Assembly: GCA_029061225.1 (NCBI GenBank) | Contig: JAIDSM010000141.1 | Location: 1-64,000, forward strand | Length of the DNA stretch: 64,000 bases | Origin: Muribaculaceae bacterium | GTDB lineage: Bacteria > Bacteroidota > Bacteroidia > Bacteroidales > Muribaculaceae | Reading direction: 5' to 3' | Part shown: positions 19,927 to 30,007 of the stretch, in pieces | How the letters are laid out: each line of letters opens with the position of its first letter | How positions within the stretch are numbered: the stretch's first letter is position 1 | The notes under the pieces: model-generated | The model's database searches: none | Told to the model about the DNA's origin: nothing | Seen by the model: the letters and a program-made list of their open reading frames with translations, nothing else | Program-made: the position numbers and the translations under genes

Positions 19927-20679
19927 ATGAAAGACGTAAAACAGACCCTGCTCGACAGGGTATCCATCCGCCGCTACGAGAGAGAGGCCATACCTCAGGA
20001 GACTATGGACTTCATCTACGACGCTGTCCGCAACACTCCTACAAGCTACAACGGCCAGCAGTATTCAGTAATCGACATCGACGACCAGGAACTGAAGGAA
20101 AAACTCTATGAGCTCACCGGCCAGAAGCAGCTCAAGACCTGCAACCGGTTGCTGATCTTCTGCTCAGACTACAACAAGATGACACTTCTCGCCAAGAAGA
20201 AGGACGTTGTCATGCCCCCTTTCACCGACACGATGGACGGTACGATCATCGGAATAATCGACGCATCGCTTGCCATGATGAGCGCGGTAGTGGCTGCCGA
20301 AGCCTGCGGACTCGGATGTAACTGCGTAGGATACCTCCGCACCGTCGATCCCAAGGCAGTGGCAGAGCTGCTTAAGCTTCCAAAGGGCGTCTTTGTTGTG
20401 TGCGGACTTGCCCTCGGCATTCCACGCGAGCATCCCGACCTGAAGCCGAAGCAGCAGCGCGACCTCGTCTTTATGAAGAACTGCTACTCACAGGATCCGG
20501 AAAAGCTGACCGAGGAACTTGTGGAATACGACAAGATTGTCTCCGACTACAACCGGCACCGCGCCGGCGGCACTTCAGACAACGACTGGTGCGCCCACAT
20601 CATCAACTACTATGACCATGCCATGGAATATCAGATCCTCAAATATCTCAAAGACCAAGGCTACGACATCAAAAAATAA
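19927..20679 (+). CDS. nitroreductase family protein
   Basis: RVSIRRYEREAIPQETMDFIYDAVRNTPTSYNGQQYSVI; FVVCGLALGIP. Confidence 0.9.
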   Translation: MKDVKQTLLDRVSIRRYEREAIPQETMDFIYDAVRNTPTSYNGQQYSVIDIDDQELKEKLYELTGQKQLKTCNRLLIFCSDYNKMTLLAKKKDVVMPPFTDTMDGTIIGIIDASLAMMSAVVAAEACGLGCNCVGYLRTVDPKAVAELLKLPKGVFVVCGLALGIPREHPDLKPKQQRDLVFMKNCYSQDPEKLTEELVEYDKIVSDYNRHRAGGTSDNDWCAHIINYYDHAMEYQILKYLKDQGYDIKK

Positions 20680-20756
20680 TTCATAATGCAAAATTCATAA
20701 TGCATAAATTGGCTAAGCAGCTTTTATTATGCATTACGCATTATTAATTATGCATT

Positions 20757-20817
20757 GAATCGATAAGAAGGGAGCAGCCTGACTGAAATAGTCAGGCTGC
20801 TCCCTTCTTATCGATTC
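20757..20817. terminator. bidirectional terminator with perfect 28-bp arms
   Basis: gaatcgataagaagggagcagcctgact-gaaat-agtcaggctgctcccttcttatcgattc between convergent genes. Confidence 0.9.
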
Positions 20818-20820
20818 TCA

Positions 20821-22164
20821 TTATCGCCGTCCGCCGGCTTTCTGACGCATCTGGCGCATCATGGCCATAGGATTCTTCATGCCTCCCGTGGCCATTCGCA
20901 TCATCTTGCGGGTCTCCTCAAACTGCTTGAGCAGGCGGTTTACCTCCTGCAGCGTCGTGCCGCTCCCCTTGGCAATGCGCTGACGACGCGATGCATTGAT
21001 GATTTCAGGATTCTGACGCTCGTAGGGGGTCATCGAATAGATGATGGCCTCGATGCCCTTGAAGGCGTTGTTGTCTATGTCGATATCCTTGATCGCCTTC
21101 CCGACTCCGGGAATCATGGCGGCGAGATCCTTGATGTTGCCCATCTTCTTGATCTGCTGGATCTGCTTCAGGAAATCGTCGAAGTCGAATTTGTTCTTTC
21201 TTATCTTCTCCTGCAGGCGTTCGGCCTCCTTCTGGTCGTAGATCTCCTGCGCGCGCTTGGCAAGCTCCACGATATCGCCCATGCCGAGAATTCGGTTGGC
21301 CATACCTTCAGGGTTGAACTCCTGGATATCCTCCATCTTCTCGCCGATACCTACAAACTTGATGGGCTTGTCTACAACCGAACGGATTGAAAGAGCGGCG
21401 CCACCGCGTGTGTCGCCATCGAGCTTGGTAAGTATTACGCCGTTGAAATCGAGACGGTCGTTGAATTCCTTTGCCGTATTGACTGCATCCTGACCGGTCA
21501 TCGAGTCTACTACAAAGAGAGTCTCGTCAGGATTGACAGCTTTCTTTATCGCCGCGATTTCCTGCATCATCTCCTCGTCTACGGCAAGACGGCCTGCCGT
21601 ATCGACGATGACAAGGTCATACTTATTGTCTTTTGCAAATTTTATAGCGTTCTGCGCTATCTGCACGGGATTCTTATTTCCTTCCTCAGTGTAGACAGGC
21701 ACGTCGATCTGCTGGGCGAGCACCTTAAGCTGCTCGATAGCTGCCGGACGATATACGTCGCCCGCTACAAGCAGAGGTTTCTTGCCTTTCTTCTTAAGTT
21801 TGAGAGCGAGCTTACCGGAGAAAGTGGTCTTTCCTGAACCCTGAAGGCCCGACATAAGGATTACCGCAGGTTTTCCTTCGAGCACGAGAGGTGCTTCCTG
21901 GCCTCCCATAAGGGCCGTGAGCTCATCATGTACGATCTTGACCATCAGCTCCTTTGGCTTAAGGGCATTGATCACGTTCTGGCCAAGGGCTTTCTGCTTT
22001 ACGGTGTCGGTGAAGGTCTTGGCCACCTTAAAGTTGACGTCTGCATCGAGCAGGGCCCTGCGGACGTCTTTCATAGTCTCGGCAATGTTGATCTCGGTGA
22101 TTCGTCCCTCACCCTTCAGGATCTTAAACGATCGCTCGAGTCTTTCGGAAAGGTTGTTAAACAT
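20821..22164 (-). CDS. ffh: signal recognition particle protein Ffh
   Basis: GLQGSGKTTFSGKLALKLK, DTAGRLAVDEEMM, methionine-rich M domain. Confidence 0.97.
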   Translation of the reverse strand: MFNNLSERLERSFKILKGEGRITEINIAETMKDVRRALLDADVNFKVAKTFTDTVKQKALGQNVINALKPKELMVKIVHDELTALMGGQEAPLVLEGKPAVILMSGLQGSGKTTFSGKLALKLKKKGKKPLLVAGDVYRPAAIEQLKVLAQQIDVPVYTEEGNKNPVQIAQNAIKFAKDNKYDLVIVDTAGRLAVDEEMMQEIAAIKKAVNPDETLFVVDSMTGQDAVNTAKEFNDRLDFNGVILTKLDGDTRGGAALSIRSVVDKPIKFVGIGEKMEDIQEFNPEGMANRILGMGDIVELAKRAQEIYDQKEAERLQEKIRKNKFDFDDFLKQIQQIKKMGNIKDLAAMIPGVGKAIKDIDIDNNAFKGIEAIIYSMTPYERQNPEIINASRRQRIAKGSGTTLQEVNRLLKQFEETRKMMRMATGGMKNPMAMMRQMRQKAGGRR

Positions 22165-22185
22165 ATATAGTCTTCAGTTTTATTA

Positions 22186-22536
22186 TTACTTCAAAAGGTT
22201 TGTGGCTGTGTCGGGAAAGATCACCTTAGGCTCAAAGGTCTTCGCCTCATCAGGTGTCATAGAGGCATATGCAATGATGATGACGATATCGCCTACCTGT
22301 GCCTTGCGGGCGGCCGCGCCGTTAAGGCATATTATACCCGAATTCGGCTTGCCGGCGATGACGTAAGTCTCCAGACGCTCGCCGTTGTTGTTGTTGACCA
22401 CCGCCACTTTCTGTCCCGGCAGAATGCCTGCTGCGTCAAGAAGCGCGGAGTCGATCGTTATGCTTCCGATGTAGTTGAGATTGGCCTCCGTGACGTGGAC
22501 ACGATGTATCTTCGAGGCCAGCATTTCTATCTGCAT
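22186..22536 (-). CDS. panD: aspartate 1-decarboxylase
   Basis: [21 protein letters not shown] processing-site context. Confidence 0.96.
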   Translation of the reverse strand: MQIEMLASKIHRVHVTEANLNYIGSITIDSALLDAAGILPGQKVAVVNNNNGERLETYVIAGKPNSGIICLNGAAARKAQVGDIVIIIAYASMTPDEAKTFEPKVIFPDTATNLLK

Positions 22537-22562
22537 AGCTTTAGGTATGGTTTAGCTTTGAC

Positions 22563-23417
22563 TTATTTATACCTTATGTTGTCGATCAGACGCACCTTGC
22601 CGCAATAGACCGTGATGCATCCGACTATGTCGGGAGACTCCGACCACTCCTCTACCGGAAGCAAGGTGCGGCCGTCGACTATCTCGAAATACTCTACATT
22701 CATATGCGGAATCGCGTCGATTCTCTCTACGACGGTGTCGTGGGTGGCTCGCACGGAGTGTTCCTTTGAATATTCCACACTGTAGGCGAGTGCCTCATGA
22801 ATGCCGGGTGCTACCTTGCGCTGCTCTGCCGTCAGAAGGGCATTGCGGGAGGATAACGCGAGTCCGTCTTCCGCCCTCTTGATAGGCACGGGGACAATCT
22901 CGACGTCGATATGCTCGGACTCCACCATATTCTTGATCACCGCTATCTGCTGGAAGTCCTTCTCTCCGAAATAAGCGCGCGTAGGGCGGCACAGTCTGAA
23001 AAGGCGGCTCACCACCTGGGCTACACCCTGAAAATGACCGGGACGGAACTTTCCTTCCATTACCTCCGCGGCGGTACCGAGCTTGAATTCATGGTCGGAA
23101 GCCGTTCCCTCGGGATACATTTCCTCGACCGTGGGCGCGAAGACCGCTGTAGCCCCCTCTTCGGCAAGAAGCCGGAAATCAGACTCCTCGTCGCGGGGAT
23201 ATGTGGCGAGGTCTTCGGGATTATTGAACTGAGTCGGATTGACAAACACACTGACCAGAGCTACGTCGTTTTCAGCGACAGCCCTTTTGACGAGTGAGAG
23301 GTGTCCTTCGTGAAGGGCACCCATGGTAGGAACGAATCCTATCGTCTTTCCTTTGCCGAGCGTCGTGGCTACGAATGTCTCCAGATCGCTGACACTACGA
23401 ATTATCTGCATTGCCAT
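22563..23417 (-). CDS. panC: pantoate--beta-alanine ligase
   Basis: GFVPTMGALHEGHLSLVKRA, FYFGEKDFQQ-like AYFGEKDFQQIAVI. Confidence 0.96.
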   Translation of the reverse strand: MAMQIIRSVSDLETFVATTLGKGKTIGFVPTMGALHEGHLSLVKRAVAENDVALVSVFVNPTQFNNPEDLATYPRDEESDFRLLAEEGATAVFAPTVEEMYPEGTASDHEFKLGTAAEVMEGKFRPGHFQGVAQVVSRLFRLCRPTRAYFGEKDFQQIAVIKNMVESEHIDVEIVPVPIKRAEDGLALSSRNALLTAEQRKVAPGIHEALAYSVEYSKEHSVRATHDTVVERIDAIPHMNVEYFEIVDGRTLLPVEEWSESPDIVGCITVYCGKVRLIDNIRYK

Positions 23418-23637
23418 TGCTTTAGAATGATATTCTTTTCAAAAAAAGCACCGCGCGATTGCGGCGAAACCCGCTCTATGGATTTCAACTTGCAAAGTTA
23501 ATAAATAAGTCATAAACGAGCCAAGTATTTCAGCCAAAAATCTCAACTCAATGTTAAAAAAACCGAAAAAACACTCGTCGAAATGCAAAAGAATCAAAAA
23601 GGGGCCTCCTCATAAGGCACATGTGGAATTTTTTTTG

Positions 23638-23645
23638 TAATTTTG
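23638..23645 (+). promoter_or_regulatory. Bacteroidetes -7 element upstream of glycogen synthase-like gene
   Basis: TAATTTTG. Confidence 0.5.
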
Positions 23646-23702
23646 CACTCGGGCATATAGCGACGCGGGAAGCGAACCGATATGCAGACTAAAAACAAAG
23701 AT

Positions 23703-24515
23703 ATGGCCAAGAAAAAATTCCTTTTTGTAGCGCAGGAGGTAGCGCCCTACCTCCCGCCGGAAAATATATCTTCTTTGGGCAAGGAAGTTGCCACAGGCAT
23801 CCATAAGAGAGGCTATGAGGTGCGCACTTTCACTCCCAAATGGGGCGGCATCAACGAACGCCGCAACCAGCTCCACGAAGTGATTCGCCTGAGCGGGCTA
23901 AATGTGACTATCGACGACAACGACCATCCGCTGCTCCTCAAGGTTGCGAGCCTTCACCCTACACGGACACAGGTCTATTTCATCGACAACGACGATTTCT
24001 TCCAGAAGCTCGATTCTGATATCGACGAGGTGGGTAGCAACCGCCCCGACAACGACAAGCGTATTCTTTTCTTCACTCGCTCCACTCTCGAGACGGCTAA
24101 GAAGCTCCAGTGGGATCCTGCCGTCATCCACTCCCAGGGTTGGGTTGCATCGCTAATTCCGGTATATCTCCGACAGCTTGCCGACTCTGTCTCATTCGAA
24201 GACTCTAAAGTGGTCTTCACCGTCCTTCCTGACGACAACGAGGTTGTTATCGACAATGACATTTTCCGACGCCTTAAGGAAGACGGCGTGAAAGAGGAAT
24301 ACCTCAACCTGTATGAAGGGCTTGAGAAGAACACCTCGCTTCTGAACCGAATGGCCATAGATAATTCAGACGGAGTTATTTTCATGACAGAGACTCCTGA
24401 CCCCGATCTTCTCGCTGCTGTCGAAGCTAAGGGAATACCCTATATGACTAAAGAGGAGGCCGACGGAAACCTCGAGGCCTATATTGAGTTTTACGACAAA
24501 CTTTCCGACAAATGA
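23703..24515 (+). CDS. glycogen/starch synthase-like protein (N-terminal GT5 domain only)
   Basis: MAKKKFLFVAQEVAPYLPPENISSLGKEVATGIHKRGYEVRTFTPKWGGI; 270 aa, no C-terminal GT domain. Confidence 0.8.
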   Translation: MAKKKFLFVAQEVAPYLPPENISSLGKEVATGIHKRGYEVRTFTPKWGGINERRNQLHEVIRLSGLNVTIDDNDHPLLLKVASLHPTRTQVYFIDNDDFFQKLDSDIDEVGSNRPDNDKRILFFTRSTLETAKKLQWDPAVIHSQGWVASLIPVYLRQLADSVSFEDSKVVFTVLPDDNEVVIDNDIFRRLKEDGVKEEYLNLYEGLEKNTSLLNRMAIDNSDGVIFMTETPDPDLLAAVEAKGIPYMTKEEADGNLEAYIEFYDKLSDK

Positions 24516-26068
24516 TCTTACCCGACTCCCTGCGCAGGCGCCTCGGGCTCCTCGCCGCTCCTTTCCTGGCCATTGCTGCCGGAGGATTGCTTCTATCATG
24601 CGAAGACACGACTCCAACCGTAGGCGGACAGCTCGCCTCCGGCGAGGTGCAGATAGCCCTTGACTCCCTGATATGGGATGGCACTCAGCAGTATATCTAC
24701 AGAGGCGATGAAAAGACTCCATATCATTGCCCGAAGATCTCATACACCACAATCTTCGACGATGCCGTCGACACAAGAAGCGCCACTAATCTTATCGGCC
24801 GCATCAGCGTTCCTGAATACGGCGACCTTAAATGTTCGTTCGTCAGCCGTATGCTCTGCACGACTTCGCTTGCTATCCCCGATTCGATCAAATCGGAGCA
24901 GATCGATTCAATGAAAATCATCATGACCGTCCCCCGCGGAGACTTGACAGGCGATTCTCTTGCCCCTCAGCAGCTCAAAGTATACCGTCTGACCAAAAGT
25001 CTGCCCGCCGATATCGACAACCGATTTGACCCGACCGGGTATTATGATCCGGCAAATCCACTTGGCAGCCACAGCTTCACGCTCTCCAGGCTGGGCTTGA
25101 GAGACTCACTATACGTCCCCTTGATCGCAATTCAGATACCGTTGCCGCGGGAAATGGCGCTTGAGACTGTCAATGCATACCGCGATGAGAAGAAGAAGTC
25201 TATCTTCGCATGGCCACAGACATTCGAACAGTATTTCCATGGCATATACGTAGAGCCTACCTTCGGCCGCGGATGTATCGCCAATATCGCCTATACAGAC
25301 TTCGCCATTTATTATAATTATAAGCAAACAGTGGCTTCGAAAGATTCAGAAGGCAACCCCACTACCACTGTAGCTACCAGGGTAGGCGTGGCCGGAGTAT
25401 TCACTTCCTCTCCTATCGTTCTCAGCAGCAACAATGTCATATATCAACCGTCAGACTTCCTGAAGGCCAAGTATGCTGACAACGAGGCGCTCGTCACTTC
25501 TCCGGGAGGATACCGTATCGACCTTACATTCCCGGGCAGGGAACTCGCAGACATTTACAATGCATCGCAATCTAAACTTTCAGTTATCAGCAACCTTCTC
25601 TTTAGCGTACCTGTTGAGGAAATCAACAACGAATACGGTCTCACCCCTCCTCCGTATCTCGTCATGGTGAAGACTTCGAAACTCAAGGAATTCCTTGCCA
25701 GCAACTCGCTCCCCGACGGAAAGGACTCTTTCTATGCTGCTTATGATTCCAAGGCCAAGCGATATTCCTTCACTTCCATGAGAAGCTATATCCTTGATCT
25801 CATCAAAAACGGAGTGAAGGAAGAAGACCTTAAGTTCACTATCGTTCCCGCCAATCTTGAGTTTGAGAAAGATGATGAAAGCAATAGTTATGCCAACAGC
25901 TATATGGCGCTTATGATGGGGTACTACGGATACTACCCTTCGTCGAATAGTAATAATAATAAAGAGCCCATCAAGTGTACGCCCTACATCTCCAAGCCGT
26001 CCATGTGCCGACTTAAGATGGACGAGGCTCGCACCATTTTCTCCTACTCAATACAGCAGATGAAATGA
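24512..26068 (+). CDS. DUF4270-type lipoprotein
   Basis: Lipobox LLLSCED; overall pattern and position after the glycogen synthase-like gene. Confidence 0.75.
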   Translation: MILPDSLRRRLGLLAAPFLAIAAGGLLLSCEDTTPTVGGQLASGEVQIALDSLIWDGTQQYIYRGDEKTPYHCPKISYTTIFDDAVDTRSATNLIGRISVPEYGDLKCSFVSRMLCTTSLAIPDSIKSEQIDSMKIIMTVPRGDLTGDSLAPQQLKVYRLTKSLPADIDNRFDPTGYYDPANPLGSHSFTLSRLGLRDSLYVPLIAIQIPLPREMALETVNAYRDEKKKSIFAWPQTFEQYFHGIYVEPTFGRGCIANIAYTDFAIYYNYKQTVASKDSEGNPTTTVATRVGVAGVFTSSPIVLSSNNVIYQPSDFLKAKYADNEALVTSPGGYRIDLTFPGRELADIYNASQSKLSVISNLLFSVPVEEINNEYGLTPPPYLVMVKTSKLKEFLASNSLPDGKDSFYAAYDSKAKRYSFTSMRSYILDLIKNGVKEEDLKFTIVPANLEFEKDDESNSYANSYMALMMGYYGYYPSSNSNNNKEPIKCTPYISKPSMCRLKMDEARTIFSYSIQQMK

Positions 26069-27204
26069 TCATGAGTCTATCCACCCTTCTACTCTCTTTC
26101 AGCCTCCTGCAGATGATCACCGGCGCTTCGGCCTCCACGGCCGACAGCACAGAGATGGCGCCTGCAGGAGCTACTGTTTTGTTTGCCGGCGACGCTATGC
26201 AGCATCAGGGGCAGCTCGATCAGGCACTTCTCGTAGGAGGCGGTAAGAGCTATGACTACTCCGACTGCTTCCGCTGGATCGCGCCTGCAGTCACAGAGGC
26301 CGACTATGCCGTGGTCAATCTTGAGGTACCCCTCGGAGGAGGTCCGCGCTACAGCGGCTATCCATGCTTCAGCGCGCCCGACAGCTACGCGCAGGCTCTT
26401 GCCGATGCCGGATTCGACCTAATGCTTACGGCCAACAACCATTGCCTCGACTCAGGAATGAAGGCGGCGCGCAGGACGCTTTCTGCACTCGACTCCATCG
26501 GCGTTGACCATATCGGCACTTACCATAACGCTGCCGACCGTGAAGCGAAGGTTCCGTTCGTCAAAGACATCAACGGAATTAAATTCGGATTTCTCAACTA
26601 CACATACGGCACCAACGGCATTCCTGCGCGCGACGGCATGGAGGTTGCTCTTATAGACCGAGAGAAAATCGCACACGAGATGAAGCGCAGCCGCGAGGCA
26701 GGAGCCGAGATTCTGGTGGTGACTATGCATTGGGGTATAGAATATGTGCTGCGTGAAAATGCTATACAACGGGATCTTGCACGTTTCCTTATCGACAATG
26801 GCGCCGATATGGTGATCGGAAGCCATCCCCACGTAATCCAGCCTATGAAGATGGTGCGCGACGAGAAGCGGCAGCAGGATGTACCTGTTGTATATTCTCT
26901 CGGCAATCTGATCTCCAACATGAAGACGGGCGACACTCAGGGAGGCGCTTATATGCGTGTCAGGGTGGAGCGAGATAAAGACGGAAAGGCGAAGGTGAAG
27001 TGGGCCGACTATGACACTTTCTTCTGCGCCAAGCCTACCGGTAAAGGCACAAACTACACAGTCATACCATCTGACCGCACCGACCTGATCCCGGCTTCCC
27101 AGATGAGGCAATGGCAGATATTCGACCGCTCCTCATCCAAGGTATTCGACGCCGAGAACGTCAACATCCCCCGTCGCAAAAAAACGAAAACCGAAAACGA
27201 ATAA
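26065..27204 (+). CDS. CapA family protein
   Basis: VLFAGDAMQHQGQ, VVNLEVPLGG, LTANNHCLDSG, GADMVIGSHPHVIQPM, YSLGNLISN. Confidence 0.93.
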   Translation: MIMSLSTLLLSFSLLQMITGASASTADSTEMAPAGATVLFAGDAMQHQGQLDQALLVGGGKSYDYSDCFRWIAPAVTEADYAVVNLEVPLGGGPRYSGYPCFSAPDSYAQALADAGFDLMLTANNHCLDSGMKAARRTLSALDSIGVDHIGTYHNAADREAKVPFVKDINGIKFGFLNYTYGTNGIPARDGMEVALIDREKIAHEMKRSREAGAEILVVTMHWGIEYVLRENAIQRDLARFLIDNGADMVIGSHPHVIQPMKMVRDEKRQQDVPVVYSLGNLISNMKTGDTQGGAYMRVRVERDKDGKAKVKWADYDTFFCAKPTGKGTNYTVIPSDRTDLIPASQMRQWQIFDRSSSKVFDAENVNIPRRKKTKTENE

Positions 27205-27215
27205 ATCATTAATCA

Positions 27216-27270
27216 AAAACGTAAAACGTACAACGTACAACGTAAAACGTAAAACGTAAAACGTAAAAAC
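27216..27270. repeat. AAAACGT-type microtandem repeat
   Basis: aaaacgtaaaacgtacaacgtacaacgtaaaacgtaaaacgtaaaacgtaaaa. Confidence 0.9.
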
Positions 27271-27282
27271 ACCCCAAAAGAC

Positions 27283-27657
27283 ATGAAAACCCAGATAGAC
27301 ACCCCTAAGGCTCCGGGCGCGATCGGACCCTACAGCCAGGCAGTGAAGGCCGGCAATCTCATCTTCGTATCAGGACAGCTCCCCATCAATCCCGAAGACG
27401 ACACCATGGGGGAATGCATCAAATGCCAGACTCGCCAGAGCCTTGAGAACGCGAAGGCAATCCTTGAGGCTGCCGGAGCATCTTTCGCCGACGTTGTGAA
27501 GACTACCGTATTCCTCGCCGACATGAGTCTTTTCGGCGCGATGAACGAGGTATATGCCGAATACTTCGCAGCCCCCTATCCCGCACGCTGCGCTTTTGCC
27601 GTGAAGGAACTTCCGAAGCAGGCCCTCGTGGAAATCGAGATGATCGCCTCCCTCTGA
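27283..27657 (+). CDS. RidA family protein
   Basis: APGAIGPYSQAVKAGNLIFVSGQLPINP; YPARCAFAVKELPKQALVEIEMIA. Confidence 0.96.
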   Translation: MKTQIDTPKAPGAIGPYSQAVKAGNLIFVSGQLPINPEDDTMGECIKCQTRQSLENAKAILEAAGASFADVVKTTVFLADMSLFGAMNEVYAEYFAAPYPARCAFAVKELPKQALVEIEMIASL

Positions 27658-27705
27658 CCCTTAACCCTTAACACTTAATGTTCACTGTTTAATACTTAAC
27701 ACTTA

Positions 27706-27743
27706 AAAAGGAGAGCTGAGGCCAAAGCCTCAGCTCTCCTTTT
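27706..27743. terminator. bidirectional terminator
   Basis: aaaaggagagctgaggc-caaa-gcctcagctctcctttt. Confidence 0.88.
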
Positions 27744-29547
27744 CCATAAGTTCCAACATCCTCATCTCCGCCTCGTCAAGCCGTGAGATGACCTCCTCCA
27801 TCCTTGCCCCCGCGGCTGTGATCTCATCCACCGACATGGAGCCGGAAGACATGGCTGATTCAAGTTCAGACTTTTCCTTTTCGAGGCTTTCGAGTTCTAT
27901 CTCGAGAGCCTCCATTTCTTTTTTCTCTTTAAATGAAAGTTTAGGCTTACGCTCCGTCTTCTGCTTGCCTCTTGACTCTTCACTATTGACATTTACCCCT
28001 TCACTCTTAACCTTTGCCTCCTTCTCCTCCTGACGCACGCAGTGACGGTATGTGGAATAATCGCCCGGAAAGTCCCTAACTTCGCCGTCACCTTTCATCA
28101 CAAAAAGATGGTCTACTATACGGTCAAGGAAGAAGCGGTCGTGGCTCACCACGATTACACATCCCTTGAAGTCCGCAAGATAATTCTCGAGGACTCCGAG
28201 TGTCATTATGTCAAGGTCGTTGGTCGGCTCATCGAGGATCAGGAAGTTAGGCTGCCGCATCAGTACTGTCGCAAGGTAGAGCCTTCGCCGCTCGCCTCCG
28301 CTCAGCTTGTAGATGTATTTCTGCTGCGTGGCCGGTTCGAAAAGGAAATGGGTTAGGAACTGCTGCGCCGTAAGGGTGGTTTTGTCGTCTATTCTTACTG
28401 TCTCGGCAATCTCCCTGACGGCATCGATCACCTTCTTCCTCTCGTCGAAATCCGTCATCCCCTCCTGTGAGTAATATCCCCATCTCACGGTCTCCCCAAC
28501 GTCGAAATGTCCGGAGTCAGGCTGGAGCTCACCGAGAAGCATCTTGATGAACGTGGACTTTCCGGCGCCGTTGTCGCCGACTATACCCACTTTCTCGAAT
28601 CGGGCGAAATTGTAATTGAAATCATTGAGTATAGGAATAGCTTTGACCGACCCGTCGGGCAATGTTTTCTCGAATCTTTTGGCCACATGCACAGCCTCGA
28701 AGATCTTGTTGCCTATATAGCTTCCCTTCACTGCAAGCCGCACGTCTTTCTCGCTGAGATTGACGTGGCTACGTTTCTCAAGGTCGTGGAAGGAGTCTAT
28801 CCTGTATTTCGCCTTGCTCCCTCGTGCCTGAGGCTGACGCCGCATCCATTCCAGTTCGGTGCGCAGCAGATTCTTCACCTTGGCGAGTTCCGCGCTCAGC
28901 ACTTCATGGCGTTCGGTACGTTTCCGTAGATAATAGTCATAGTTGCCGTCGTAGATAAATGCCTGCTCCCGGTCTATCTCAAGGATACGCGTGCAGACAT
29001 TGTCGAGAAAGTATCTGTCGTGGGTCACCATGATCAGAGTGACCCTCAGTCGTGTGAGATAAGCTTCAAGCCACTCCACCATCGCTATGTCCAGATGGTT
29101 GGTCGGCTCGTCGAGAATCAGTAGGTCCGGTTCCTGAAGAAGCGTCCGTGCGATCGATACCCTCTTGAACTGTCCGCCCGACATAGTGCCGAGCTTCTGT
29201 CCGAAATCGGAGATACCGAGCTGGGAGAGCATCTGCTTCGCACGGTCTTCTGCACCATAGTCTTCACTGTCGTGCGGAGCCGGCTTCGCGTATTCAAGCG
29301 CAGTCGCCTCCGGGTCGAACTCGGGACTCTGCGACAGATACCCCACACGACAGCCGTCGGAAAAGGTGATCTTTCCCGAATCGTAGTCGTCGAGGCCGCA
29401 TATGATATTGAGAAGGGTGGTCTTGCCCGAACCGTTGCGTGCCACTATACCTATCTTATCTCCCTCTTCCACCGTCAGGGAAAGATCGGAAAAAAGAATC
29501 CTGTCTCCTATCGACTTAGTGAGGTTCTCGATCTGAAGCTTTATCAT
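27730..29547 (-). CDS. ABC-F family ATPase (Uup-like)
   Basis: Two ABC ATPase domains, LSGGERRRLYLATVLM, LILDEPTNHLDI, C-terminal coiled coil. Confidence 0.93.
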   Translation of the reverse strand: MIKLQIENLTKSIGDRILFSDLSLTVEEGDKIGIVARNGSGKTTLLNIICGLDDYDSGKITFSDGCRVGYLSQSPEFDPEATALEYAKPAPHDSEDYGAEDRAKQMLSQLGISDFGQKLGTMSGGQFKRVSIARTLLQEPDLLILDEPTNHLDIAMVEWLEAYLTRLRVTLIMVTHDRYFLDNVCTRILEIDREQAFIYDGNYDYYLRKRTERHEVLSAELAKVKNLLRTELEWMRRQPQARGSKAKYRIDSFHDLEKRSHVNLSEKDVRLAVKGSYIGNKIFEAVHVAKRFEKTLPDGSVKAIPILNDFNYNFARFEKVGIVGDNGAGKSTFIKMLLGELQPDSGHFDVGETVRWGYYSQEGMTDFDERKKVIDAVREIAETVRIDDKTTLTAQQFLTHFLFEPATQQKYIYKLSGGERRRLYLATVLMRQPNFLILDEPTNDLDIMTLGVLENYLADFKGCVIVVSHDRFFLDRIVDHLFVMKGDGEVRDFPGDYSTYRHCVRQEEKEAKVKSEGVNVNSEESRGKQKTERKPKLSFKEKKEMEALEIELESLEKEKSELESAMSSGSMSVDEITAAGARMEEVISRLDEAEMRMLELMEKES

Positions 29548-29643
29548 TACGAATTATGTAATTGATCAGATTAAATTTATGGTATCCGCTAATGCTTTCA
29601 AATGATACTCAGCGTCAAACAATTATTAATTATGCATTATGAA

Positions 29644-29937
29644 TTAGCACAAGTAGTCTACGCAGGCGCGAGCCTCCTTATAGGGGCCGAGAATCGCCGC
29701 TGCGGCCACATGGGCCGGATGCTTGGCGTAGACGGCCACGTCCTTCATAGTAGGCACTGTGGCTGTCAGCACCACATCCCAGTCTTCTGCCGGATTCACG
29801 TTTATGCCTACCTCCATGCTTTCGAGACATTCTATTTTCTCAGGCAGCGCGAGAAGCGCTGACTTGAAGTCTTCGGCTATCTTGCGGCGGAGCTCTTCGC
29901 TGCCGTGAAGCTTGAACATTACTGTATGTTTTACCAT
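29644..29937 (-). CDS. Dabb (stress-responsive alpha/beta barrel) family protein
   Basis: MVKHTVMFKLHGSEELRRKIAEDFKSALLALPEKI. Confidence 0.88.
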   Translation of the reverse strand: MVKHTVMFKLHGSEELRRKIAEDFKSALLALPEKIECLESMEVGINVNPAEDWDVVLTATVPTMKDVAVYAKHPAHVAAAAILGPYKEARACVDYLC

Positions 29938-29975
29938 GTCGTTTTATATTTTTTGCAAAGTTAATAAAAAAATCC

Positions 29976-29983
29976 TAACTTTG
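29976..29983 (+). promoter_or_regulatory. Bacteroidetes -7 element
   Basis: TAACTTTG upstream of porin gene. Confidence 0.5.
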
Positions 29984-30007
29984 CACCCTCAAACATCAAT
30001 AGCACTC

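Noticed and set aside
26452-27111. 219-aa minus ORF opposite CapA gene
   Set aside because: Antisense shadow ORF.
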